Of a stretch of DNA of 40,314 nt, positions 1 to 7,556 are shown piece after piece. Positions within the stretch are counted from its first letter, which is position 1, and each line of letters starts with the position of its first letter. The notes beneath the pieces were generated by a model. It ran no database searches. It saw only the letters and a program-made list of their open reading frames with translations, and was not told where the DNA came from. The position numbers and the translations under genes were made by a program. Origin of the DNA: an uncultured Chromatiaceae bacterium (GTDB lineage: Bacteria; Pseudomonadota; Gammaproteobacteria; DRLM01); NCBI GenBank assembly GCA_945787555.1, contig CALZJG010000135.1, forward strand, positions 1-40,314, read 5' to 3'.

Positions 1-230
1 AAGTGCGTCTGGTGGCGCGCGAGTTCGTCGGCGGCGGTTACGTCACGGTGTTGGTGCGCGGCGAGACCGGCGCGGTGAACGCGGCGGTGCGTGCCGGTGC
101 GGATGCCTGCGAGCGCGTGGGAGACGGCCTGGTGGCTGCGCACATCATCGCCCGCCCGCACAAAGAAGTGGAACCCGTGCTGACACCACCGAGCAGCGGC
201 GTGAGCGGTAACCGTCCGCAACGTAGCTGA
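1..230 (+). CDS. csoS1: Alpha-carboxysome major shell protein CsoS1 (C-terminal part)
   Basis: This is the C-terminal 75 residues of a BMC-domain shell protein, cut by the left edge of the window (codons in frame from base 3). The run from REFVGGGYVTV through GETGAVNAAV to DACERVGDGLVAAHIIARPH is the characteristic end of CsoS1A/B/C, the hexamers that tile the facets of alpha-carboxysomes. After the usual HxEVEP end it has a further tail of roughly 15 residues (PPSSGVSGNRPQRS), which recalls the extended CsoS1B paralogue; the exact paralogue cannot be decided without the upstream genes. The following ferritin-like, acRAF and mcdAB genes confirm that this is the 3' part of a cso operon. Confidence 0.93.
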   Translation, partial: VRLVAREFVGGGYVTVLVRGETGAVNAAVRAGADACERVGDGLVAAHIIARPHKEVEPVLTPPSSGVSGNRPQRS

Positions 231-280
231 TGCGTGTGATTGCCCGGTATTTCGTGAAGTCGTGATTCGAAGAGCGAGGC

Positions 281-760
281 GTGACAGCGATGCAATACGC
301 CAGTGTCAATCCGCGGGTGTTGGGTTATTTGGGCCGAGCCCTGAGCCATGAGTTATCGGCGGTGCAGCAGTACCTCACGCAATCGAAATTGGTCGAGGCG
401 TGGGGACTGCTGGAGGCGGCCGGTCGCTTGCGCGATGAGGCGGCCGAGGAAATGGGGCATGCAGAACGCATCATCTCCCGGATGATCGCGCTCGGCGTGG
501 CCCCCAGTGCCTCCCAGCTGCGTCCCGCGCAGTTCGGAGCCAGCCTTGCCGAATGCCTGCACAAGAATCACCGCGTCGAGTTGGACGCTATCGCGCTCTA
601 CGAGGATGCGGTGCGCTACTGCCGGCGCATACAGGACCAAGAGAACGGCGCGTTTTTCGAAACGCTATGGAACGAGGAGCTCGCCCATGGTCGTGAGATG
701 GCGCAGTGGCTGGCGACGGCGGAGTCGGCGACGGCCGAGGGCAGGCGGGCCTTCTTCTAA
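281..760 (+). CDS. Bacterioferritin-like protein of the cso operon
   Basis: A 159-residue four-helix ferritin-like protein. The di-iron ligand pattern of bacterioferritins is visible in order: E in SHELSAVQQY (about residue 24), E and H in EEMGHAERI (about 54-60), E in RVELDAIALY (about 100) and ExxH in NEELAHGREM. A Met sits next to the second ligand Glu, where bacterioferritin carries its haem-ligand Met. Genes of this type occur between csoS1 and the acRAF gene in many alpha-carboxysome operons, but their role there (iron storage, redox, assembly) is not established. The start is taken as GTG 281; ATG 290 is an alternative. The gene ends 12 bases before the next start, so co-transcription is likely. 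Confidence 0.88.
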   Translation: MTAMQYASVNPRVLGYLGRALSHELSAVQQYLTQSKLVEAWGLLEAAGRLRDEAAEEMGHAERIISRMIALGVAPSASQLRPAQFGASLAECLHKNHRVELDAIALYEDAVRYCRRIQDQENGAFFETLWNEELAHGREMAQWLATAESATAEGRRAFF

Positions 761-772
761 CGAGGTGCGGCG

Positions 773-1051
773 ATGAGTGAAGCTTGGCAAGTGCGTAAAC
801 GGCCGGCGCGCCTGGAACGGCGGGTGGAATTCAGCGACTACACCGCGACGCGCGACTTTCTCGATCGGATGGCGGAGATGTCGGAGCGTGAAGAGAACTA
901 TCCGAATCTGAGTTTCGGCCGCACCTACGTCAATATCACCCTCAACGCCGGTGCTGAGGATGACGCCGGTGCTGAGGATAATGAAGTGGACGAAACGACC
1001 TGGCGTATCGCACGGCTCATCGATGAGCTCGCGACACGGACGGGGGAGTGA
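773..1051 (+). CDS. Alpha-carboxysome Rubisco assembly factor (acRAF, PCD-like)
   Basis: A 92-residue protein with a pterin-4a-carbinolamine dehydratase-like fold. The stretch YPNLSFGRTYVNITLN matches the PCD central strand region, but the catalytic His-rich motif of true dehydratases is absent. That is what is known for acRAF, the small chaperone that helps Rubisco large and small subunits assemble in alpha-carboxysome bacteria. Position in the cso operon supports the call. The loop before the last helix contains a duplicated six-residue acidic unit (AGAEDD / AGAEDN) encoded by an 18-bp tandem repeat. The TGA stop overlaps the GTG of the downstream mcdA, so the two are probably translationally coupled. 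Confidence 0.85.
   Translation: MSEAWQVRKRPARLERRVEFSDYTATRDFLDRMAEMSEREENYPNLSFGRTYVNITLNAGAEDDAGAEDNEVDETTWRIARLIDELATRTGE
947..982 (+). repeat. 18-bp tandem duplication inside the acRAF gene
   Basis: Two direct copies of an 18-base unit beginning GCCGGTGCTGAGGAT occupy 947-964 and 965-982. They differ only in the last codon (GAC versus AAT). The unit is in frame and adds six residues (AGAEDx) to an acidic surface loop without disturbing the reading frame. This looks like a recent in-frame slippage expansion. Confidence 0.9.
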
Positions 1052-1698
1052 CCGTCATGTCTGGTTCAGCAAGACTCATCGCAATGGTCGGCAACAAGGG
1101 CGGGACCGGCAAGTCCACGCTGGCCGTGAACGCGGCGGCGCGCTTGATGCGCAAGGCGCCGACCGCCTTGCTGGATCTCGATCCGCAGCGCTCATCCTGG
1201 CAATGGGCGCGTATCGCCGAGCACGAAGACTGGACGGCGCATGTCTATGTCGGTGACGGCGATGTCCATGAGTTGCTCAGCCAACTGAAAGCAAAGTACC
1301 GCTATGTCGTGGTGGATTGTCCGCCCTCGGTACAGGCCATGCAGACACAGACAGCGCTGCGTCTGGTCGACCAGGCTTTGGTCCCGGTGCAGCCCTCCCC
1401 CATGGATTTGTGGGCGACGGTGAGCGTGGTGGAAGCCGTCCACGACGCGCGCCGAGATCATCCCCGCCTGCGCGCGAACATCGTGCTCAGTCAACTTGAA
1501 TCGCACACCATCTTATCGCGCGATATCCGCGAGGTGATCGATGAGGTGGGTTTGCCGGTATTGCACAGCGATGTCCATCGGCGCGCGGTTTACCGCAACG
1601 CCATGGCGGAAGGAAAGACGGTATTCGATATGGGTAGAGCCGGCCGCGAGGCGGCGGCGGAGATAGAACATTTAGTGACGGAGGTCATAGCACCATGA
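1048..1698 (+). CDS. mcdA: Carboxysome-positioning ParA-type ATPase McdA
   Basis: A 216-residue ParA/MinD-family ATPase. The deviant Walker A motif with its signature lysine is near residue 15 (GNKGGTGKST), the switch I/A' region is LLDLDPQRSS, and Walker B is YRYVVVDCPPS. In alpha-carboxysome operons this protein is McdA: it binds nucleoid DNA as an ATP dimer and, together with McdB, spaces carboxysomes along the cell. The gene overlaps the acRAF stop by a GTGA and overlaps mcdB by an ATGA, so the three are coupled. ATG 1057 is a possible alternative start. Chromosome-partitioning ParA is unlikely because no parB or parS follows and the partner is a typical McdB. Confidence 0.85.
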   Translation: MTVMSGSARLIAMVGNKGGTGKSTLAVNAAARLMRKAPTALLDLDPQRSSWQWARIAEHEDWTAHVYVGDGDVHELLSQLKAKYRYVVVDCPPSVQAMQTQTALRLVDQALVPVQPSPMDLWATVSVVEAVHDARRDHPRLRANIVLSQLESHTILSRDIREVIDEVGLPVLHSDVHRRAVYRNAMAEGKTVFDMGRAGREAAAEIEHLVTEVIAP

Positions 1699-1904
1699 GT
1701 AAGCGCGACAAGACCAGCCAGCAATTGTTGGACTCCATACGTAAGACCAAGGAGTCTGCGCAATCCCCGGCCGAGATGACGGCGCCGGGTGCGACAGTGC
1801 AAGAACCGGCATCACAACCTTCCCTGCGCCGCGACGCGAAAGAAAAAATACCTGAAGAAGAGTCGCGGCGCCTCCTCAGCAGTCGGCGTGTATGGCCGGA
1901 CTGA
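1695..1904 (+). CDS. mcdB: Carboxysome-positioning adaptor McdB (alpha type)
   Basis: A 69-residue, low-complexity, highly charged protein. It has a basic N-terminal stretch (MSKRDKTSQQLLDSIRKTKE), a disordered Pro/Ala/Glu middle, and an Arg-rich C-terminus ending RRVWPD. A near-terminal tryptophan is a known hallmark of alpha-McdB proteins, which stimulate McdA ATPase and bind the carboxysome. The ATG overlaps the mcdA stop (ATGA). No enzymatic domain is visible. The identification rests on the terminal motif, size, charge and position directly after mcdA. Confidence 0.82.
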   Translation: MSKRDKTSQQLLDSIRKTKESAQSPAEMTAPGATVQEPASQPSLRRDAKEKIPEEESRRLLSSRRVWPD

Positions 1905-2057
1905 TCTAGGAGCCCGATGAGCCGAGGGCGTGCATCCCGCTGTTGCCAAAGGTGCGGTGTAGATCCGAGGGAGGCTCCACTCCGAGGAATACAAGATTGA
2001 TTGTCATGGCTGCCCGTAGCGCGGCAGTCCGGTGATGCGTGGAAATTTGGGGGATCT

Positions 2058-4367
2058 ATGGCTGAAGCTCCGCAAAATGGCATTAAGGGATTAAAGCACT
2101 GGCGATACGATCTGCTGGCAGGGATGCAGGTCGCGTTGGTCTCTCTGCCGCTTTCGCTAGGTATCGCAATTGCTTCGGGCGCGCCACCGGTCACCGGTTT
2201 GATATCGGCGATCATCGCCGGTCTGATCTTTCCTTTCCTAGGTGGCGCCTATGTCACCATCAGCGGCCCCGCTGCTGGACTCGCGCCGGCTTTGTTATCG
2301 GGTATGTTGTTGTTGGGCGACGGTGATTTGGCGGCGGGTTATCCGTTGTTGTTGGTCGCTATCTGTCTCACTGGGCTGGTGCAAATCGTGCTGGCCTTTT
2401 GCAAAGCGGGTCGCTTCGCCATTTTCTTGCCGGTGACGGTCGTGGAGGCGATGCTTGCCGCCATCGGCCTGATCATCATCATCAAGCAAGTCCCGCCCTT
2501 GATGGGCGCTATCTTGCCGGCGGCGAAGAGCATGCTGGCGTCCACGGCGAAATTGCCGCAGGCGATCATGCAGCTGGAATGGAGTGTTTTCTTCATCGGC
2601 GCCCTCAGTTTGTTCCTGATGTTCTATCTCAATAAAGCGCGTCACCAATGGATGCGCAAGATGCCGCCGCCGCTGTTCGTGGCCTTGCTCGGTATCGTGT
2701 TGGGTTATCTATTCAACCTGGATTCGAAGTATCTCATCACCATGCCAGAGAATGTGCTGGAGGGTAGTATCACCTTTCCGGCTTTTGGCGATGTGCTCAG
2801 CCGTCCTGAATTGTGGTGGGGTGTGCTGGTGGTGGTGATCACGCTGACGCTGATCGATGGCGTCGAGTCGTTGGCGACGATCAGGGCGGTGGATAAGATC
2901 GATCCCTTTCAGCGCAAGTCCGATCCCAATGTGACATTGCGCGCAATGGGAGTGTCCAACACCTTGTCGAGCATTTTCGGCGGCTTGACCATCATCCCGG
3001 GCGGCATCAAGAGCCGCGCCAACATCGATGCCGGTGGCCGCACCTTATGGGCGAATTTCTATAACGCTGTATTCTTGCTCATGTTCTTGTTCTTGGCCAC
3101 GGACATCATCGCGCGCGTGCCCCTGGCGGCTATCGCGGCGATCTTGATTTATGTCGGATGGAAGCTGTGTGAGTACAAAGTATTCACCAAGACATACGCG
3201 ATCGGTCGTGATCAGATCGTGATTTTTGTCATCACGGTGTTCGCCATACTGGGTACGGATTTGTTGTCGGGGATACTGATCGGCGTCGCGGCCGAGGTGG
3301 TGATGCTGCTTTACTTGCTCATGCCGTCGTTTCGATTCGTTTTGAACGGGCGTTTGACTTTGTATCACTCGTTCTCCTTATTGTGGGAAAATCTGCGGAG
3401 TCTGTTTGTCACTCCGGTGATCAAGGTCAAAGAGCTGGATCACGACGGGAATCACCACTATGAGGTGTCTTTGTCCTCTATCGTGTGCTTTAACTTGTTG
3501 CCGCTGGACAAGTTTCTCGCCAGTTTGCCACCCGGCGCGGGCATCACGCTGATCGTCACCGAGTCGGGTCGCATCATCGATCACACCGGTATGGAATATC
3601 TGCATCAGTTCCAAGAGGAGTGTGTGCGCGATGGGCGCGCATTTGAATTCATGGGACTGGAAAATTTTTTCCAGTTCACCAGTCACTCGCTTTCGGCACG
3701 CATGCAAGATGCCATTCTGATCAAGGAAGAGGTCAAGCGTAGCGAGCGTGAAGAGCAGATGGAGAAATCGGCAAAGCGTCGCGGCCTAGAGTTCTTGCCC
3801 GCCACGGTGAGCATCCTCAATAAGGAGGGCTTCGTCTATTTGCGCAGAGGCGCGGATAAGCAGGAAAGCAATGTCATGACGGGGGATTTTCTCGGTTGCG
3901 AGGTGAGATTGTTCGACTACAGTCACACGGCGGCACCGGATTACTACTCCAAACACTGGCACACTATCATTACCCTGCACTGCCCGGTTGTCCCTGGCGC
4001 GGCAGTGCCGGATTTCGTGGTCACACCCGGGCACTATCTGGAGCGCTATTTGGTGGAGTTCAATGAGGTGGAATTTCCGGGGAGTAGTGATTTTGCTGCG
4101 GGCTATCATCTTTATGGTCAGGAAGGGCGTGACCCTGTGCCGTTTATCTCACGCGAGCTGATAGATTTTCTGGTGCGTCACAAAGGCTTCTACCTGGAAG
4201 TGCGCAATGGTGTGTTGTTGGCCTTCAGGCAGGACCGTGAGTTGGCCAATGCGGAAGACATCGCGCTTTTGCTTGAATTGGCGGAAATCTTCAACGCCTC
4301 ATGCGTGGCGATGTCGAAAGCGAGTCAAGACGGTGACGGAATGTCATCACCCGTCGAGGGGGCATGA
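2058..4367 (+). CDS. SulP-family anion (probable bicarbonate) transporter with extended cytoplasmic C-terminus
   Basis: A 769-residue inner-membrane transporter. Residues 1-440 contain the SulP core, with the conserved GLISAIIAGLIFPFLGGAYVTISGPAAG segment in the first third. A STAS-like domain lies at about 465-555. It is followed by a charged, probably coiled-coil linker (about 558-578, KRSEREEQMEKSAKRRG) and a soluble alpha/beta domain of about 170 residues to the end, which is not part of ordinary SulP proteins. SulP proteins beside carboxysome genes and SbtA in sulfur-oxidising autotrophs act in dissolved inorganic carbon uptake, so bicarbonate is the likely substrate; sulfate cannot be excluded from sequence alone. 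ATG 2058 was chosen for the GGGGGA ribosome-binding site a few bases upstream; an in-frame start at 2001 has no such site. Confidence 0.85.
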   Translation: MAEAPQNGIKGLKHWRYDLLAGMQVALVSLPLSLGIAIASGAPPVTGLISAIIAGLIFPFLGGAYVTISGPAAGLAPALLSGMLLLGDGDLAAGYPLLLVAICLTGLVQIVLAFCKAGRFAIFLPVTVVEAMLAAIGLIIIIKQVPPLMGAILPAAKSMLASTAKLPQAIMQLEWSVFFIGALSLFLMFYLNKARHQWMRKMPPPLFVALLGIVLGYLFNLDSKYLITMPENVLEGSITFPAFGDVLSRPELWWGVLVVVITLTLIDGVESLATIRAVDKIDPFQRKSDPNVTLRAMGVSNTLSSIFGGLTIIPGGIKSRANIDAGGRTLWANFYNAVFLLMFLFLATDIIARVPLAAIAAILIYVGWKLCEYKVFTKTYAIGRDQIVIFVITVFAILGTDLLSGILIGVAAEVVMLLYLLMPSFRFVLNGRLTLYHSFSLLWENLRSLFVTPVIKVKELDHDGNHHYEVSLSSIVCFNLLPLDKFLASLPPGAGITLIVTESGRIIDHTGMEYLHQFQEECVRDGRAFEFMGLENFFQFTSHSLSARMQDAILIKEEVKRSEREEQMEKSAKRRGLEFLPATVSILNKEGFVYLRRGADKQESNVMTGDFLGCEVRLFDYSHTAAPDYYSKHWHTIITLHCPVVPGAAVPDFVVTPGHYLERYLVEFNEVEFPGSSDFAAGYHLYGQEGRDPVPFISRELIDFLVRHKGFYLEVRNGVLLAFRQDRELANAEDIALLLELAEIFNASCVAMSKASQDGDGMSSPVEGA

Positions 4368-4430
4368 CGCGGTGCGTGGCCAGCCATCTCTTGGGTGCTT
4401 GGTCAGGTCAACAGGTATAGGTGATCAAAC

Positions 4431-5444
4431 ATGTTAAGCAATCTGTTGATCCCGGCCGTTTTATTCTTTGCTTTGGGCTTTTTGGCGAGAGTGATCAAGT
4501 CCGATCTGCGCTTTCCTGCCGACTTGGCCAAGGCGTTGTCTATCTATTTGCTCATGGCGATAGGTCTGCACGGTGGTTATGAGCTGGGCAAGGCAGACCT
4601 GCTGACGGCAATGAATTCGGTGATGTGGGCGTTGTTGCTGGGCTTCGGTATGCCGCTTATTGGCTACACCATCCTGGTGTTGTCCAAGAAGGTCGATGCC
4701 ATGAACGCCGCCGCCATCTCCGCGCATTACGGCTCGGTGAGCGCGGGAACCTTTCTGACCGCGGTGGCGTATCTCGATAGTCTACAAATCGAATACGACT
4801 CTTACCCGGTCATCATGCTTGCGGTGATGGAGTCGCCCGCTATCGTCGTGGGCTTATTGCTGGCGGCCTGGTCGCGGCGCCGCTTGGCGGCACAGCAGGG
4901 TGTGTCAGCCGCCGGCACGGCTAACGGTGATGATCGCGGTGGCAGCGGCCAATTGACACATATACTGCGCGATGCGTTTACCAATGGCAGTGTCGTGTTG
5001 TTGATTGGCGCGATGGTGATCGGTGCGGTGGCGGCGCCGCAAAGCATGGTCAAGATCAAGCCCTTCATCGAAGAAATCTTCATGGGTGTGCTGTGCTTAT
5101 TTTTGTTGGAGATGGGTATGGAAGCGGCGCGCCGTATCGGCGAGTTTCGTCGTGTCGGCGCCGTCTTGATCGTATTCGGTGTGGCCATGCCGCTCTTGGG
5201 TGGTTTGATAGGTGTCTTGGTCGGCCATTGGGTGCTGGGTTTTGGTGTCGGCGGAACGCTGCTAGTGGCAGTGCTCGCGGCTTCGGCTTCATACATCGCG
5301 GTGCCGCCGGCCATGAGGCTGGCCGTGCCCGAAGCGAATGCGTCACTCTATTTGACGCTTTCTCTAGGCATCACCTTTCCGTTCAATGTGGTTTTCGGTA
5401 TTCCGCTCTATCATGCGCTGACTAATTGGGTGGTGGGACTATGA
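4431..5444 (+). CDS. sbtA: Sodium-dependent bicarbonate transporter SbtA
   Basis: A 337-residue polytopic membrane protein of the SbtA family: two halves of about five membrane segments (residues 1-145 and 185-337) joined by a hydrophilic Arg/Gly-rich loop at about 145-180. Characteristic family stretches include YLLMAIGLHGGYELGK, SAHYGSVSAGTFLTA and the C-terminal SASYIAVPPAMRLA. SbtA imports HCO3- with Na+ and is normally inhibited by a PII-like partner; such a protein is encoded 24 bases downstream. The gene follows the SulP transporter by 63 bases, so two bicarbonate importers sit in tandem behind the carboxysome genes. Confidence 0.93.
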   Translation: MLSNLLIPAVLFFALGFLARVIKSDLRFPADLAKALSIYLLMAIGLHGGYELGKADLLTAMNSVMWALLLGFGMPLIGYTILVLSKKVDAMNAAAISAHYGSVSAGTFLTAVAYLDSLQIEYDSYPVIMLAVMESPAIVVGLLLAAWSRRRLAAQQGVSAAGTANGDDRGGSGQLTHILRDAFTNGSVVLLIGAMVIGAVAAPQSMVKIKPFIEEIFMGVLCLFLLEMGMEAARRIGEFRRVGAVLIVFGVAMPLLGGLIGVLVGHWVLGFGVGGTLLVAVLAASASYIAVPPAMRLAVPEANASLYLTLSLGITFPFNVVFGIPLYHALTNWVVGL

Positions 5445-5468
5445 GCGCAAGAGTATTCGGAGGATGTT

Positions 5469-5777
5469 ATGCATAGGCTGCATGCTGAGAAGATGATTAC
5501 GGTCATTACTTCCGATGTATTGGAGAACCGCCTCATTCAAGCGGTGAAGAAGCGCGGCGCAACCGGGTATACGATTTTTCGCGCCCATGGCGCCGGTACT
5601 TCAGGGGAGCAATCGGGCATGTTGGATGTGGACACCAATATCGTCTTTCAAGTGGTTGTACCCTTGTCAAAAGTCGGCGCGTTGCTCGATGCCTTGGAGG
5701 AGCTGGGTCGCAAGGGCCACCACTTGCGGGTGATGGTGGCTGATGTGGGTGTATTGTGGCCGGAAAAATTCGAGTAG
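5469..5777 (+). CDS. PII-like signalling protein, SbtB type
   Basis: A 102-residue PII-superfamily protein with the beta-alpha-beta ferredoxin-like repeat. A long T-loop is visible at about residues 38-58 (RAHGAGTSGEQSGMLDVDTN), and the protein ends VGVLWPEKFE. In cyanobacteria SbtB is trimeric, binds adenine nucleotides including cAMP and AMP, and gates SbtA; the adjacent sbtA supports the same partnership here. The C-terminal redox R-loop with the CGPEGC motif of many cyanobacterial SbtB proteins is absent. A clear ribosome-binding site (GGAGGA, 5459-5464) precedes ATG 5469. Confidence 0.88.
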   Translation: MHRLHAEKMITVITSDVLENRLIQAVKKRGATGYTIFRAHGAGTSGEQSGMLDVDTNIVFQVVVPLSKVGALLDALEELGRKGHHLRVMVADVGVLWPEKFE

Positions 5778-5807
5778 CAATGCGGATCTGTAAGAGGGCG
5801 TAATCCT

Positions 5808-6961
5808 ATGGCTTTGGTGGATATGCGCGATATGTTGCGTCATGCCTATGAGCATGATTACGCGGTGGCCGCTTTTGAAGTGGTGAGCGTGGATGTGCTC
5901 GCCGCGACCTTGAAGGCGGCGGAGAGATGTCGAGCGCCGGTGTTGTTGATGGTGGGTGATGCCGATGGGGCTGGCAATGATTTGGAACTAGTGATGCCGG
6001 CGATCGAAACCGCAGCGCGGCGTTCGTCCGTACCCGTGGCCATACAGTGCAGTTCGGTGGCGTCGCTGGAGGATATGCGTCGCGCCATGGCATTGGGCTG
6101 CAACGGCGTTGCCATCCAATGCATGCATGGTGCACCTTCCCCAATGTAGTCAATAGAATGCGCGAGATGGTCGAGTGGGCGCGTGACTGCGGCGTTCCCG
6201 TGGAAGGCGGCTGGTTGTGCTCCGCGGAGGATGAGGCCTCGGAAGGTGCGCGTGCGGAGGCGGCAGTCTGGCCTACGGCAGCGGAAGCGGCGGCCTTGGT
6301 GCAGCGTTCTGGTCTGGATGTCTTTTCCCTGGATGCCCCCTGTTGCGGCGCCAGAACCAAGATTGATTTTCCACGCCTGAAACTCATCAACGCTGCCGTG
6401 AACGCGCCCTTGGCGTTGCACGGCGCAGTGGGATTGAGTGAAGACCAGATTCGCCGTGTGATCTTCAAGGGCGTCGCCAAGATCGGTGTCAGCGTACCTA
6501 TCGATGATGTTGCCAGGGCGGTGCTGGGGCGCCGTTCTTCGAGTAACGAAGTGAGTTTCTTGCACGCGTTCCAGGACGAAATCAGCATCGAGGCCGAGCG
6601 GCACATGCGCTTGTATGGCAGTGCCGGGCGTGCGGCGGAAGTGCTCTCGCGTTGCCAACATTGGGCGGTCGTGCAGCAGATATGGCTGTGTGCCGATGAT
6701 GCCTTGAGCGAACAAGAATTCACCAATCTGGTCAGCGAATGCCGGCAGTTGGCCGGGACCCGTCCCGGAGTGCGTGGTGTTTTCGCGGGGCGCGCGCTGA
6801 CCAAGCAGGACAAGTACTGCTATTGCGTGGTGGTGCGGCTTTCTCACCCGCAAGTGCTGAACGATGCCCATCAGGCCGAAGCTGCGATATCAGTATTGCA
6901 CCGCTCGTTCAATGAGCGTTGCCTGGCAGTGGGAGTGCAAGCTTTTGAAACTGTTGCCTAG
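5808..6961 (+). pseudogene. Frameshifted class II aldolase-like protein fused to a Dabb-like domain
   Basis: Two overlapping reading frames (5808-6149, then the -1 frame to 6961) form one protein of about 384 residues if one base is restored in the run CCTTCCCC at 6135-6142. The joined product then reads MHGAPFPNVVNRM. Residues 1-275 match class II ketose-bisphosphate aldolases along their length (AAFEVVSVD, ALGCNGVAIQ, DFPRLKLINAAVNAPLALHGAVG). However, the catalytic/metal motif HxDH is replaced by QCSS and the GTAHG histidine region by DAPCCG; only the ALHG histidine is kept. From about residue 285 a ferredoxin-like domain resembling Dabb proteins follows (QQIWLCADDALSEQEF through CYCVVVRLSH). 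The gene lies 31 bases after the PII-like gene and probably belongs to the same operon. It may be a real mutation, an assembly error or, less likely, programmed frameshifting. Activity as an aldolase is doubtful in any case. Confidence 0.72.
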
Positions 6962-7061
6962 ACATGAGCGTGCGTTCATCCGGAATCTGACGGGCCTAGC
7001 GCAATCGCTGGTTTGAATTGCTATCATACGTCCACCATACGCTACTCGTGGAGAGTTCGAC

Positions 7062-7556
7062 ATGCAGCCTTTGGTGGGCATCATCATGGGCTCCACCTCC
7101 GATTGGAGCACCCTGCAGCATACGGCCAATACCCTGGATGAGCTGGGCGTGTCGCATGAGGTGCAAGTCATCTCCGCCCATCGCACGCCGGACCAATTGT
7201 ACGCCTACGCCGAGGCGGCCGAGTCGCGCGGCTTGGAGGTGATCATCGCCGGCGCCGGCGGCGCGGCGCACCTGCCGGGTATGGCCGCGGCCAAGACCGC
7301 CGTGCCGGTGCTCGGCGTGCCAGTGCAGTCGCAAGTGCTCAACGGCGTCGACTCCTTGCTCTCGATCGTGCAAATGCCCGCCGGCGTGCCGGTCGGCACC
7401 TTGGCCATCGGCAAAGCCGGTGCCATCAATGCCGCGCTGCTGGCGACGGCGATCTTGGCCAATAAATATCCTGCCCATCGCGCCGCCCTGCACGCTTTCC
7501 GTCAGCGTCAGACCGACAAAGTCTTAGCTCACACCGATCCGCGGAGCACGCCGTGA
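7062..7556 (+). CDS. purE: N5-carboxyaminoimidazole ribonucleotide mutase
   Basis: A 164-residue class I PurE, which converts N5-CAIR to CAIR in purine synthesis. Family motifs are plain: [10 protein letters not shown] at the N-terminus, [22 protein letters not shown], and [28 protein letters not shown]. The octameric class I type is expected because purK follows. The purE stop overlaps the purK GTG start (four bases), so the pair is coupled. The upstream 100 bases contain a plausible TATCAT -10 element near 7022 but no good -35 and no clear PurR operator. Confidence 0.96.
   Translation: MQPLVGIIMGSTSDWSTLQHTANTLDELGVSHEVQVISAHRTPDQLYAYAEAAESRGLEVIIAGAGGAAHLPGMAAAKTAVPVLGVPVQSQVLNGVDSLLSIVQMPAGVPVGTLAIGKAGAINAALLATAILANKYPAHRAALHAFRQRQTDKVLAHTDPRSTP

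Noticed and set aside
6990-7045. PurR operator upstream of purE
   Set aside because: The sequence GCGCAATCGCTGGTTTG is not close enough to the PurR palindrome ACGCAAACGTTTGCGT.
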